From: Steromphala cineraria
Taxonomy: Eukaryota; Mollusca; Gastropoda; Trochida; Trochidae
Direction of reading: 5' to 3'
Length of the DNA: 64,000 bases
Assembly (NCBI GenBank): GCA_916613615.1
Contig: OU744724.1
Span: forward strand, 27,948,171 to 28,012,170
Position 1 is the stretch's first letter. Each line of letters opens with the position of its first letter. The notes beneath the pieces are model-generated. The model was not told where the DNA came from. It worked only from the letters and a program-made list of their open reading frames with translations, and did not search any database. The position numbers were made by a program, and so were the translations under genes. Positions 23,509 through 34,127 of this stretch are shown one piece after another.

Positions 23509-25592
23509 GTGCAGTGAATCAAGTTTGAGACTGGTTGGATCCTGTGTGATGGCAACGAAGGTTTCGGTGACCTGAGGGAAATTTGCCCATGCATTGGCCG
23601 GTTGCTGAGTACAGATTCAGCCCTTGTGGTGAAGAGATGATACCTTGCGCCAGTGGTTTCTTGGGCCAGTTGCTCACTGAGGAACTGAAACAGATGATCT
23701 TTGTTGTGTGATTCCTTCAGGAACTTCTGCCATTCGGCCCCCTTTGGTATAGGTATCTTGGCTGCTACTCTAGTTCGATGACCTTGGGTTTCTCCTCGCC
23801 TGGCACGAGTCTGTGATTTGAGACTTGCATCTTGATATGTATCCCAAACAGCATCTAGTCTTGTAGTGTTGTCTGTTATCTGACTCTCAAGGAATGGTAT
23901 CAAGTGCATCTGTGCATATTCTCCGAACACATTTGCACGATAGGGTTTGACCATATGAATGACGGCTGACATATCACACACAACAACAGAGGCCTCTTTG
24001 GCTGCTGGAGAGAGTCCAGGATCAGGCATGCCCGGTAGACAGCTTAGAAGAGATGACTTCATACCAGACATCAGTTTTCCCTGATCAGACAAGGCAGGAG
24101 GTTCACGCAAGTTTTCATGTTTGAAGAAGTCATCTATGTCAGCATCAGGTCGTGCTTGTAGGGACAAGAAGAGCTTGGTGATGAGTGCTGTATCTGCTTT
24201 CGCTGATCCTAACTTGTTTGCATGCTTCTTCAGATCCACTGGTGGTCGGTTACTGAATGTATACAAACTTGTTCTTGGGATGACATCAGATAAAGGCTTT
24301 GATGCATTTTCAAGTCTCTCCCTCACAAATGCTGAGAACATGTCCTTGCCAACTTTTGGAGCTGCCTGTAGGCTACTGACAATCACAGGGTCCATGACTT
24401 CACCAGTGTCCAATGTAACAAGTTCTGGACCTGTCTCCTTGAATGCATTAACCACTGTTCCCTCACTGACAAGGCTGAGAAGAGCTTTGAGATCTCGCAG
24501 GAACTTTTTCTGTTCAGCAACGGATGACTCTGGATGTTCCAACCTGACTTCTTTGTTTGATGTGGCATGAATACCATTTTCAAATTCCTCAATGACCCTC
24601 AGTACTTCAGGTTTGGAGAGCTCAATAACCTCCTTCTCCTCTGGCTGTCCATAGAGACCCTTTGTTCCACTATCCTCCTTCAAGAACTTTATGCTGTGTT
24701 CCTGACTCTGATCAAGTGCCATGAGGGAGAACTTCTTGTCACTTCGTTGCACGACAAACTTTCCCTCTACAAAGGCTTCATGGATGCTTGGGTGGGTTTC
24801 TGGCAGAGAGGTCATGTCTTTCAAGAAGACAGGCATCCAACGGGCATAATTTGTGTGTCCAAAGGCAAAGAACCATGGGCACAAATCAGTGCAGGCATTC
24901 AGAGTTAGTAGCCAATCACCCACTCGTTGACCTCGAACAAAGCGACAAATGATTAGGAGGTATTCTTGGACTGTTTTCCAGTAGTAGGTGGTTGGAGCTC
25001 TTTCAACCAGTCTTCTCTCCCACATGTCCATTGATTCATGAGGCCCATATCTCCCTTGGCAGTACTCATCATATGCTTGAACCTTGAGTATATGAAGCCA
25101 GGCAAGTGTCAACTGATATGAATACCAGGTACGCTTGACATGTCTGCCGCCAAGAAGAGATGTTGCAACGCCAGGCGTGAAGATCTTTGCTAGGGAGAAC
25201 ATCCGCTCCCATCCAGATCCAGTCAACAGCTTCCCCCCACATTCTTGGGATGCCATCTCAATGTGGAGGAAACCCATAAGGCACACTATCTTAGATTCAC
25301 CAACTTCATCTGGATACTTCCACTGACACTTCTTCTGCTGGACATAGATGGGGCAGTCTCCGACAATCACTGGTACCTGACCAGGATTTATAAAGTCAGT
25401 TGCCTTCTTGGTTACAAGCATTGCATGTTTTTGCATTGCCATAGAAGATGCCTTCTCATAAAAAATAGGAAAAATCCCAACTGTTGCCCTTGGTCGGACA
25501 TCTTCTGGACTTTGGAGATGAGAGAAGAACCCTGAGTAAGTCACTGGCTTTTCTTGCAATTCTCCATCATTTTTTTCTGAAACAGCATGCAC
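23487..25592 (-). pseudogene. Transposon gene, large uncharacterised core
   Basis: A 701-codon open frame, in the same frame as the piece at 25620-26501 and separated from it only by a TAA (25620-25622). I do not recognise a catalytic domain with certainty. Visible features are aromatic-rich segments in the first half (KRTWYSYQLTLAWLHIL; RWMPVFLKDM), a hydrophobic stretch ending in Asp at residues 536-546 (VVVCDMSAVIH), and VWDTY near 583 followed by a basic region. The hhhhD opening is reminiscent of PIN-like nuclease folds, which is speculation. The last 36 residues or so are out of the family frame: a deletion or frame change near 23596 removes the expected Asp-rich segment. Confidence 0.7.
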
Positions 25593-25619
25593 GTGTTCAA
25601 GCCATGCTTCCTCAGGTGC

Positions 25620-26501
25620 TTAGAAACTTGCATCCGATGTTGGCCAAGTCAATTCCTTTTCCAGCCGAGGAAGTTTGATGTCACCAGGATATCCATCAAC
25701 GTAGGGCACACTAGCATAATCTTTTGGAAGCTGAACAGGGGCTCCTTCAAGAAGATCCAGGCTGAGAGGTGGAGAGTCCTCTCCCATGTTGTCTTGAGTG
25801 GGATGACTGGTCAGCGTCATGGCAGTACCATGGAATTCACAGCGACCCGACTCATCCAGGTTGTCCACTGCACTAGTCACAAACACTCTCTTTTTCATGT
25901 TGGTAGGCACAACAACCCCATCCTCTGCCCAACGCTTTGAGACTGCTTTAGCAAAGCTCCTCCTCACATCCATGACTCTGTCATAAGAAACTGTCATGCC
26001 TAGAGCATGGAAAATGCTGATGTTCCCTTTCTGTCTATCATTAACATGAAGTTTCAAACCCACATACAGGGGAAAAGGAGTCTCTCTCCCTTTTCGTTGA
26101 TAGAGAGTGGGTGTCTGGCTGGAATGTTTGGTGGCATTACTGCATATCATATTGGAAATAGTACAGGCCACTCTGATTCTTAATCTGTTGCTGGCTTGAT
26201 CATCCTTCAGTTGTTCTGCTATTGAGCTTGCTCCTTCAAGTAAGATATCTATGAGGGTCAGAAGAGGCTGGGCAACAGGCTCGGATAGACAGTGTGAACC
26301 AAATGACCCATCAAAAGGCTTTTGTTTCAGCAGAATGTACTTTCGCAGCATGAGACCGACATCCACAATTTTCTCTGCTTCTTCTTCTGTCACTTGAAGT
26401 CGAGCCGTCTCTGCCAAAGCTGCACCAACTGTCTTTTTATGGGAGACATACACTTCTTTACCCTCACTAAATGCTGACCAGTCAGGTCCCAGTTTCTTCA
26501 A
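25620..26501 (-). pseudogene. Transposon gene, N-terminal middle part
   Basis: A 293-codon open frame (the protein sequence runs a little further upstream, FKEHLLKKLGPDW). It includes a predicted helical region (QVTEEEAEKIVDVGLMLRKY) and a segment NRLRIRVACTISNMICSNAT, followed by PFPLYVGLKLHV and a GMTVSYDRVM segment that recur in family members as I remember them. It ends at an in-frame TAA (25620-25622), after which the same frame stays open for 700 codons, so this is a nonsense mutation and not a natural end. No catalytic assignment. Confidence 0.7.
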
Positions 26502-27256
26502 GAGATGTTCCTTGAATCTTGTAGGAGAGGAGAATAGTTAAATTTCAGAAATGCTACAAGCTCAGCAATTACCAAAGGGTCATACGATTGCTGACTAGAA
26601 GGGCATGTTGGTTTATTTGATGGCTTGGAACTGGCAGCTCGGGCAGCATTCTTGAGTTGTGTGTAGCATGTGTGGTGATAATGGATATCTGCAGCCTCGG
26701 CATCCTCCGCATTGATAGCAGTATTCAGACGTGCATGTACCACCCAGTTATGAGAATCTGTTGCCCATTTGAAAAGATTTTTCCCACAGTTTGCACTCCT
26801 TGCACGGTATATTGCTTCATCTCCTTCCACTTCAAACTTTTCACAGCAAACACATTGTGGGTTTTGGCGATCTAGTGTTGCCTTAAAAGTTGAACGTGTC
26901 TTTTTGGGACTGGCATTAGTCTCTTCAATATCTGGTTGTTTTCTCTTTTTCAGTTCTCGCTCAATGATGTAACAGCGAAAGAGTGACCGACATCCATTGA
27001 TATATTTTGCCTTATTTTTTAGCATCGTCTTTGCAATACCCGAGCCATCATTAAGACAATCCAATTTCACGCCAAGAGGTAAAGGGACACCATTTGCAAC
27101 AAAGTTTTTCAAATCATTTTCCAGTGTGTCATATGCTTTATGATGACACTCCTTGTTAAACAGACAGCGCAAGTCTTTTCTTGACTCCCCTTGACACAAA
27201 CAACATAGTTCCCAGTCACTTCTTTGTCTTGTAATGAATGGATTTTCTGCACTCAT
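26498..27256 (-). pseudogene. Transposon gene, N-terminal Cys/His part
   Basis: A 252-codon open frame starting at the ATG at 27256, 27 bases after a strong 3' splice signal (27284-27285). Cysteine clusters occur at residues 18-21 (CCLC), near 137 (CVCC) and near 197 (YHHTCY preceded by acidic residues), an arrangement suggesting two zinc-binding modules. A Lys-rich segment (KKRKQP, SPKKTRS) near residues 105-120 could be a nuclear signal. The frame shifts near 26510, where the protein continues in the frame of 25620-26501; some sequence is probably missing at the junction. Confidence 0.7.
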
Positions 27257-27283
27257 GATGAAGTGACTTCATTACTTAAGTAC

Positions 27284-28031
27284 CTGAAATGAAAAGAAAA
27301 ACGTGTCATTAAATGTTATAGGAAAATATGCGGTGGGAACTAGCTGTAACTTTGATGATACAATATTATTCAGATATCATAAATAGATTCTATGGTTCTG
27401 GGAACGATCCTGGAACATATCTGCATGTAATCAAAGTATGACAAATATGTATGTCCAAGACATGGGTCTATTAACCCCTACATCTATGGTCCAGTCAAAC
27501 AATATATTAATGATATTTTGCTCTACTGTCTCTTAATTCCATAAATAAACAGTGTTAACAGAAGAAAATTACCTTTTTTATTTTTATATATTTAAATGTG
27601 CCATCTAGTATATCTATTTCAAAGCAAAAGAGAAAAAAGTAGCAGAAAACCTTAAAAAATGAAAAACAATTATGGTCTAAAAAGGTTTCCATAGTTTTAA
27701 AATTTTGATAGAGTAAGTTTACGTTAACATTCGTGATTATACAGATTTTCTTGATAGAGTATTATGTCTTTTTAACATTCCAGATAATTAGAAAGTGAAA
27801 ACATGTTATATATTATATCTCTCATTGCGGCTACGAGGGTATAGCACACATTCTACTGAGCTTCATGAACGGTTATTGATGTCAACAGCACGGTGTAAAC
27901 TTTCGTTTAGCATCGACTGATAGTATGTATTTATATGCAATAGCCTTGATGGATAATCTATGCAACCTTTGCATATACATATTAAACATTGATGATGTCG
28001 ATATAAAGATAAAAAGAGTGAAAATAATTAC
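27284..28031 (-). other. Putative 5' UTR intron of the transposon gene
   Basis: Read on the minus strand, AATCAAG|GTAATT at 28032/28031 is a fair donor and TTTTTCTTTTCATTTCAG|GTACTT at 27284/27283 is a strong acceptor with a pyrimidine tract. This would give a non-coding exon upstream of 28032 joined to the exon containing the ATG at 27256. Splicing is predicted, not shown. Confidence 0.45.
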
Positions 28032-28130
28032 CTTGATTAAATTGAACAATCTGCGACGTTACTGATCCGCCATTGTGTTTACGTGACGCCATCTACGGTG
28101 GGCAATAGCTGCCATCTTTTCTTTCCGTTT
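28032..28130 (-). promoter_or_regulatory. Putative promoter and first exon of the transposon gene
   Basis: A GC-richer patch in AT-rich DNA. On the minus strand it has GATGGCGTCACGT (TGACG/CGTCA core) and ACAATGGCGGATC (YY1-like ATGGCGG), features of TATA-less metazoan promoters, just upstream of the predicted donor. Confidence 0.35.
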
Positions 28131-28314
28131 TGGATGTACTCATTTTGACATTTTATAAAAGTTATTGTTTCGTACAGATGTTTTCATTACATTTTTCTGT
28201 ACTTTTGATATGTTAAAACTACATTAATTCCTTACATGTTTCAATTAAAATTGTTTTTATTTCAACTTGTTCAACCAGTTTTTGATAGTATTTATTTTCT
28301 ACTATTTACTAGAA

Positions 28315-28624
28315 ATGACCTTTGACCTTGAAAATGACCTTGAAACACAAAATAGATGTCCTAAATGGAATCCTTGCCCTTTAAAACTTGGAAATAGAGG
28401 TATTTCACAATGTTCTATTACAATTAGTGGCGGCAGTATACTATTTCAATTTATTGACGGCGGCCATCTTGAATTTTGTGCAAACAGGCCACCAGGGGGC
28501 GACCTCAACTTGTTTGCGATGGTTTTTGAAAACCTTGTACCCATACCTATCACCATACAAAAATTCATAAACTGGTCACAAAGTGCACAATTTTGTATAA
28601 TTCTAATATATTCCTCCCCCGCTA
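28315..28624. repeat. Right terminal inverted repeat of the 6.1-kb transposon
   Basis: The complement of 22511-22810 over nearly its whole length. The open frames that appear in both TIRs reflect the shared repeat sequence, not a gene. It ends GCTA at 28624, followed by TAA. Confidence 0.92.
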
Positions 28625-29974
28625 TAACACAAAGTTTGTGCTATGCGCTCATAATAAACAAAAATAGTTATTATTATAACCTCTTTCCGCCATGCCACTG
28701 ATATGATTACTCAAACATTCTCGTTTAGCAAGAAACCAACACAAACTGTGAAAGGTGAGTTGCTCTACGAAATATGACCGTTGCTTATAAAGAAACATGG
28801 TAGAAAATCTTTGTTGTAGGTCTTTCAGTCGGGTTAAGTGTATGTTTACACAGACTGGGTGAAAAAGATATGGCCTCTGTAGGCTAGCTGGAAAACAGAT
28901 TACAGTATATCATTGTTTTGTTCAAGGGGGCAGCAACGATTTTTGTCATTTAGGAAACAATCCTAGGTACTGTATTGAGTTACATGAAAAACTGTATTGA
29001 GTTACATGAAAAACTGTATTGAGTCACAAGCGAGTTCCTTTCAAATTTCATTCAGCAAATGAATGATCCATAACATTTTCAACTCTTGATTGCTTTGCTA
29101 GAGTACGGTATTAGTAGTTATTAGTAAACATGTTGTTAGAGTTGATATAAAAAAAAACTTGCTGAGTCTTTGGCAAGTTAATACAAAAAAAATTGATTTG
29201 AATACATTTTAATAATTTTGTTCATTAGCTCGAATTTGTGAAATTCGTTATGGATAAAAATTAGCATTCTTGGTATAAAGCAATGTCTTGGTGAATATTG
29301 CTTTCAATATATGAAACAAAATTACTGAAATTTTAAATAAAATCGGTTCTTTTATAATTGACAACATGAATTATCATTTCCTTGTGATGAATTTTCTATT
29401 TCAAAAACTATAAATAGTTAATATTAGATATAAATGACAAGATAAATAGATTAAAATCTACAGAAAAGATAACATAATCTACTATGCTTTCAGTGAGACT
29501 TTACTACAAGAAGCAATCGACTTATACTGACTAATAAGTAGTTATTTTTTTAAAGTGAAGCTTTTGATATTTTTTTTACATGGGTCATATAAGCTATATC
29601 AATATTAGAATTATGATTATTGAGTTTCATTCATGGTACAGGACTATTGAATTGATGCTTATCAGGCTTTGTACATAGGTCAGTAAAATAATCAAAGTTG
29701 ATGAGCATGTCCATATAAAGCTATTGACCAGTATACAACAACGGTCAGAAGGACAGCTACTATCATTCGGTTAGTGTTCGGTTCGCAGTTCTCAACATCA
29801 ACAGTAGATTCATTTCAGTGAATATGATCTTATTTCTATAAAAGGTATACACAGGGACTTATATCAACGATTCATGAATAAAATTAAGAAACAAGACTCA
29901 ACTCAATTCCAAGATCAAATTCACCTAAAACTCTGTGAGTGAGGTAAAACCCGCACTTAAGCAAATTTATTACC

Positions 29975-30420
29975 TTTTTCATTCATTTATTTCGTACAAA
30001 TGGCCATGAGGCCAAGAGTACAACATGTGTAGAATTCAAGACAGATAATGTAAACTGCGCCACACAAAAATATTTAAGTTTGACACAAAGCAGATACATT
30101 GCTTCTTAGTTTTGAAAACCTTATCTAAGAAAAGACACACCTTGAATTAATTAACATTATCTTAATCAACAGTTGATAACATGTTAATCAATTTGTAAAT
30201 GTGTGGGTTGTGCTGACAATAAACTGGAAGATATCAACGCCTTAATTCATTATATTTTCGGCATATCAAAACAACATCAAATTCATTTTCTTACTGATTT
30301 TTACAAAATGAACAAGAAGTATCTGGATTTTGATACCTGTAAGAGTTCATTCTGAATCCATAAATATGTGGCAGGGTATACTTGTCAATAACAACAAGGG
30401 CTGCCGGTCGGGTTCAATTG
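29975..30420 (-). mobile_element. 3' fragment of a LINE related to the 16.6-19.5 kb element
   Basis: The minus-strand translation over about 30310-30400 reads IDKYTLPHIYGFRMNSYR and then CSFCKN, colinear with the C-terminal ORF2 piece of the LINE at 16.7-17.2 kb (region before ICSYCKTN). The 3' end (about 29980-30030) has a GGCCTCATGGCC hairpin and AATAAA, like the other copies. It is shared with P3 (40.47-40.9 kb), so it predates that duplication. Confidence 0.65.
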
Positions 30421-30504
30421 GAGTTTATTCCCAAACTAAGTTATATGACGATAACTAGTTGGTCACAATGGTAGAGACAATCACCCAAATATATGGTATT
30501 CGTG

Positions 30505-30560
30505 TGCAACCAAATACACTGGAAACCAGTGGATGTCGTCACATGGTTACATGACCTGGG
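30505..30560 (+). other. Possible degenerate exon with SAM-like sequence
   Basis: One frame reads IHWKPVDVVTWLHDLGVDV, resembling the first helices of a sterile alpha motif (W-x4-DV-x2-WL-x2-LG). It is followed by GAT|GTAAAT, a weak donor. In P3 (about 41000-41055) the Trp is Arg. A stop lies upstream in the same frame. A chance match cannot be excluded. Confidence 0.25.
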
Positions 30561-30634
30561 AGTTGATGTAAATGCAGAATGAGAGATACAAGGTGTCAAG
30601 CGTCAAGTAGAGTCTTGTCAGTTGTGCTTCACAT

Positions 30635-30841
30635 GTGTGCTATTATGGAAGTGCAATGAATATTAGTGTATGTTACCTTTATAGATTTCCCGAAAGCATG
30701 CATTTCAAGGAGTGCGCTAACCTACCCACAGACAGAACAATAAGAGAGAAAGCTGAGGTGGTGAACTGGGCAATCAATCACACCAGAGAACAAAGAGAGA
30801 AAGATAGATTGATAAAGAACTTGTCATACTGCAGGCCATGA
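30635..30841 (+). pseudogene. Possible exon remnant, unrecognised protein
   Basis: A 68-codon open frame whose last 50 codons (FPESMHFKECANLPTDRT, then EKAEVVNWAINHTREQ) look protein-like and follow a CTTTATAG acceptor-like site at about 30686. The copy in P3 (about 41530-41690) keeps most residues but has TAA/TAG stops. Partial conservation between two macro-repeat units suggests a real exon in the ancestral unit. I do not recognise the family. Confidence 0.35.
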
Positions 30842-30984
30842 ACATTGTTACTATAGTAAGTTACAATAAGAAGACCTGAAATAAAATCTTGAATTAGAAC
30901 ATAGATATATACAATTAAAACATACAATATTAAAATATATCACTCTGTCACACATATTACAGCTTAACTTTGTCAGGCATCTCT

Positions 30985-31895
30985 GTAAAGTCTAACAGGG
31001 TATCTATTGTGGAAACAAAATTCAAGGGATCTTTCAGTTTATGTAGTTTATGTATAGTACATGATTACAACACAACCAAGTTGAAACATGATACTTTTGG
31101 TAACATTTTTGTTAATTTATATTTGTTAACTTGATAAAGAAATGCGGATAAGGGATTTTCTTTCCCACAAAAATATCCTGATAGGACTGTTCCTTTAAAG
31201 TTCACATAACCACAAACATATTTCACTATTTTCTTTGGAATATAGAAAGTCTGATTACAATATTATATAGTGTGTTAAAGGTCGCTACTCAAATATGTTT
31301 AGTTTGGTAATGAAAGACGTTTTTGACCTCGCCGCTAATGGCTGCAATATTGCCCAAGCGGCGCTAAACAATAACTCACTCACTCACGTTTTTGAAAGCC
31401 ACTTTTGATAGGCCGCTTAGACCTACCTGACAACAAACAAGTGAATGCATGACTGGTCACACCCCCATTTCGTGACGTCATATACAGAATCAGCCTCGTA
31501 ATCTATACATCTATCGTAACAATACCACAGGAAAAAAACCAATAATTAACGGTTTTCAGAAAATGTTTTCCATTCAGTTAGATAAATCATTTGACGATGA
31601 AACACTACAAAGCATTTGGTGTAAAGAAAGATATTCACATCAATGGTAATTAAACAATTAATTAGGTGGTATTTCAGTTGAAATAATGATGCGTTACTCT
31701 GTATAGTCTGTTTATTACGTCACACCCGCGCGAGTTTTATGGCCCCTAACCCAGGTGGGGTTTTCACAGCCGATAATTACGCGGTCTATATAAAAGGCTA
31801 ATTAAAGGTGTTTATTGGACAAATTAACAAACATTAAGTCCAGTTTTTATTTTTTTGAAAAATCTTTGAACGAAAATCGAGAAGTGGTAAGGTCG
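30985..31895. other. Segment present in unit 2 only, with SINE-like tail
   Basis: About 910 bp between P2 and R2 has no counterpart in P3/R3 (41830-41850), so it was inserted here or deleted there. It includes GCAATATTGCCCAAGCGGCG and a CACT-repeat tail (about 31340-31390) typical of gastropod SINE/LINE 3' ends, and at 31.7 kb a GC-richer part. No TIRs or target duplication found. Confidence 0.5.
31255..31388 (+). mobile_element. Retroelement 3' end with CACT-repeat tail
   Basis: A GC-rich stretch (GACCTCGCCGCTAATGGCTG, then CAAGCGGCGCTAAACAATAA) ends in ACTCACTCACTCAC. The pairing of GCCGC and GCGGC suggests a 3' stem-loop before the tail. Read as a SINE or short LINE tail. Confidence 0.5.
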
Positions 31896-33557
31896 AGGTT
31901 AGTTGATGTTTAATTGATACGAATTTTGCAGGACAGAAATTATGTTTTATTATATAGTAAAATTTAAGAGAACTTGATGCGGATATTTCATGATGCCATT
32001 CTTGGAAATATGTATCTTTACATCTTTGATGAAACATTTTACTTCCTTATGGTCAATAGTCTGTGCTATCCATACATAACCAAAGCCATGTTTGAAAATT
32101 TATTACCTTGATAACCATCTCTATAAAGACTTTTCAGTTAGAATAATAATTTTTCAATAGAATAAAAATATGTTCAATGTTTAACAGTTTGGTTGACTAA
32201 ATGATGAGTTCGATAAAGGTACATGACCTAAACGTTTACACACGAAAACATTTAATTGAACTTTATCCAGGTCTAACTGAAGGAAGATTTCTATTTATGT
32301 TATTGCGCATGTGTTGATAAGACATGAATCACTGATATTCTTCCATCAACAAAATGTGGTCTATCTTATCAAAACGAATCCAATTCTTTAGGGCAAAACT
32401 GCAAGATCATGTATATTTGCTTTCATGAAGGTGCCCTGACATTTCAACAATATGCAGTATTGCTTAACTTGATCCTTATGAAAATAATGTTGGTCGCACA
32501 AATGAGAGCTCTGTATAAAATATTCCTATAATTCTTTCATTCTTGGAGTCTAAGAATATATACAATGTCTGTTCTACGTATGAGTAACATTAGATACGAA
32601 AGTTATTTTGAACAGAAGGTAATATAATACCATATTAGTTGCAGTTTAAGGTTATAACAATGATGTTCTTATAGACCACTGGTTATAGCCTTGTAATATT
32701 TACAGAAGTTTGATTGCTTTGAAGTTAAGATGAGTCTCCTTATAAACCATGATGACTAATTATTTCTTGATGAAACAATATCAATAATGATGATTAGTTA
32801 TGTGATGTGGAACTAGAATAATTTAGAACCTTAGAAATGAGGCTTCGAATATTCCTAAAATAATATTGAAAGAAACATAATTTTACATAAGAAATCTTTC
32901 ATAGTAAAACAAACTTATGGTTTGCAGGTGTAAATCTTGCATTTTAGAATGAATATCTAAGATGTTTTAAAATGTCTTCATAGTTTGTTTTGACACGTTT
33001 GATAGCCAAATAAGACACGAGAAGCATAGCATGTATCTTAAAGTAACACCCAAAATAAAATACAGTATAGATTTATGAAAAATTAAAAAAATTATTGATT
33101 TAAAATAATATTATGTTCTTTCAAATAACATTCCTGAATTATGCATTCTTTAACCAAGCACATAAAATGGAGCTCATGTTTAGATCATTCTGAGTAAAGT
33201 TTAATGCAGATTAGTTACTATGAAATATTTCCTTTATAAAATCAACTAATGACTCATTCACCTTTTTGAAGAAAAACTATAACTTTAGTCGGTTCACGCT
33301 GTTTTATTCCACTCACGAATGTGACCGACACATCTGCAATTATAACAAGCTGTCCACATATCTAATCAGATTGGTTTTGTTATCTACAAATTTCTGTTAA
33401 TTCAGCAAGCTTTCCAGTTTAGAAAATAAATAAATTTGATGATGATACATTTAAAACTATAAACTGTTTTTTTCTTGCAAGGATTCTTGGCAGTATCTGT
33501 TCGGGGCCCTTGACAAAACATTGCAAAAATCCACCGTTCATAATCAATGGCTTATTT

Positions 33558-33898
33558 ACATTCTATCCCCACAGAGGCAGATCAAATCATGAATTGTTGA
33601 TCGAGCCTCTGTTCTTATTTTCCGAGCTTGTGGGGTAGTATGGGAGTTGCCTGTATGGAGGCAATTAAAGTTAGTTGTGCAATCAGTGACGCTGTCCTAA
33701 AATCATCATTTTGGATATTGAATCATGGCAAAGGCATTTTGATATGAACCACCCTTTCCATGTGAGAAGCGTTGTCATTTACTAAACAAATTCAAATGGA
33801 TTGTGGTTCCATTTTTTTCCTCGGGGAATCTGCCAGTTTTCATCTAAAAAGAACAGAGGAACGATCAATATTTATTACTTGATCTGGCTCTGAATGTG
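33558..33898. mobile_element. 341-bp insertion with 12-bp flanking repeats
   Basis: AATGGCTTATTT at 33546-33557 and 33899-33910 flank a segment missing from R1 (about 14760, AATTGGCTTATTCAAGGACA). Inside, CAGAGGCAGATCAA near the left is answered by TTGATCTGGCTCTG near the right, and a further hairpin (GATCAA, GAGCCTCTG) lies close to the left. The same insertion is in R3 (43841-44192). The element class is unclear: inverted motifs suggest a foldback or MITE, and a 12-bp duplication suggests retroposition. Confidence 0.6.
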
Positions 33899-34127
33899 AA
33901 TGGCTTATTTTAGGACACTGAAACATTATTTTTATTGAGGTGAAGGGTTCTCACATTTTTTTGAAATAATAATGAATATATGAAAACTCTAAACGATTGA
34001 GCTAAACGAAATCAATTTCTTTACTCAAATGATTTAAAGGTGTCAAATTCAAACTTCACAGTAAAGAATAATTCCATTTTCTTCCAAAAATCTTTACCCT
34101 TAGTCCTAAACTCTCAGCACGGTCGAG

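Larger units (their letters stand above)
22511..28624 (-). mobile_element. 6.1-kb DNA transposon with long TIRs carrying a CXC-domain gene
   Basis: A 6,114-bp insertion into the S2/P2 junction. Evidence: TIRs of about 300 bp, a target duplication of TAA or TATAA, and an uninterrupted paralogous site at 36430-36500 that matches both flanks. It contains one minus-strand gene of about 1,400 codons (23074-27256) with a putative 5' exon and intron (27284-28031). The gene product is not a transposase family I can name; it belongs to a large set of uncharacterised invertebrate and fish proteins ending in a cysteine-rich CXC motif. The copy is defective. Confidence 0.9.
28625..30840. repeat. Macro-repeat block P2
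   Basis: Resumes directly after the transposon with CACAAAGTTTGTGCTATGCG and is closely similar to P3 (36.48-41.7 kb). It holds a triplication of a 22-25-bp unit (TGTATTGAGTTACATGAAAA) at about 28970-29030 that is single in P3, a LINE 3' fragment at 29.98-30.4 kb and a possible exon at 30.5-30.84 kb. Confidence 0.8.

Noticed and set aside
23007..23517. Plus-strand open frames of up to 134 codons
   Set aside because: They are antisense to the CXC-coding end of the transposon gene, whose minus-strand frame has clear protein features.
24121..24570. Plus-strand open frame of 149 codons
   Set aside because: Antisense shadow of the 701-codon minus-strand frame.
25600..25640. Intron or separate genes between the 293- and 701-codon pieces
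   Set aside because: Both lie in the same frame with only one TAA between them, so a nonsense mutation is the simplest reading.
26498..26530. Splice acceptor (CTCCTCTCCTACAAG on the minus strand) joining the first two pieces of the transposon gene
   Set aside because: The pyrimidine tract is tempting, but no donor precedes it and the upstream frame is open right up to it; a frameshift with local deletion is more likely.
22511..28624. Virus-derived or Polinton-type element
   Set aside because: No DNA polymerase B, integrase, packaging ATPase or capsid-like frame; only one gene between the TIRs.
28267..28701. Plus-strand open frame of 144 codons, with a near copy on the minus strand at 22595-22810
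   Set aside because: The similarity is explained by the inverted TIRs; the frame crosses the element boundary into host DNA and has no domain.
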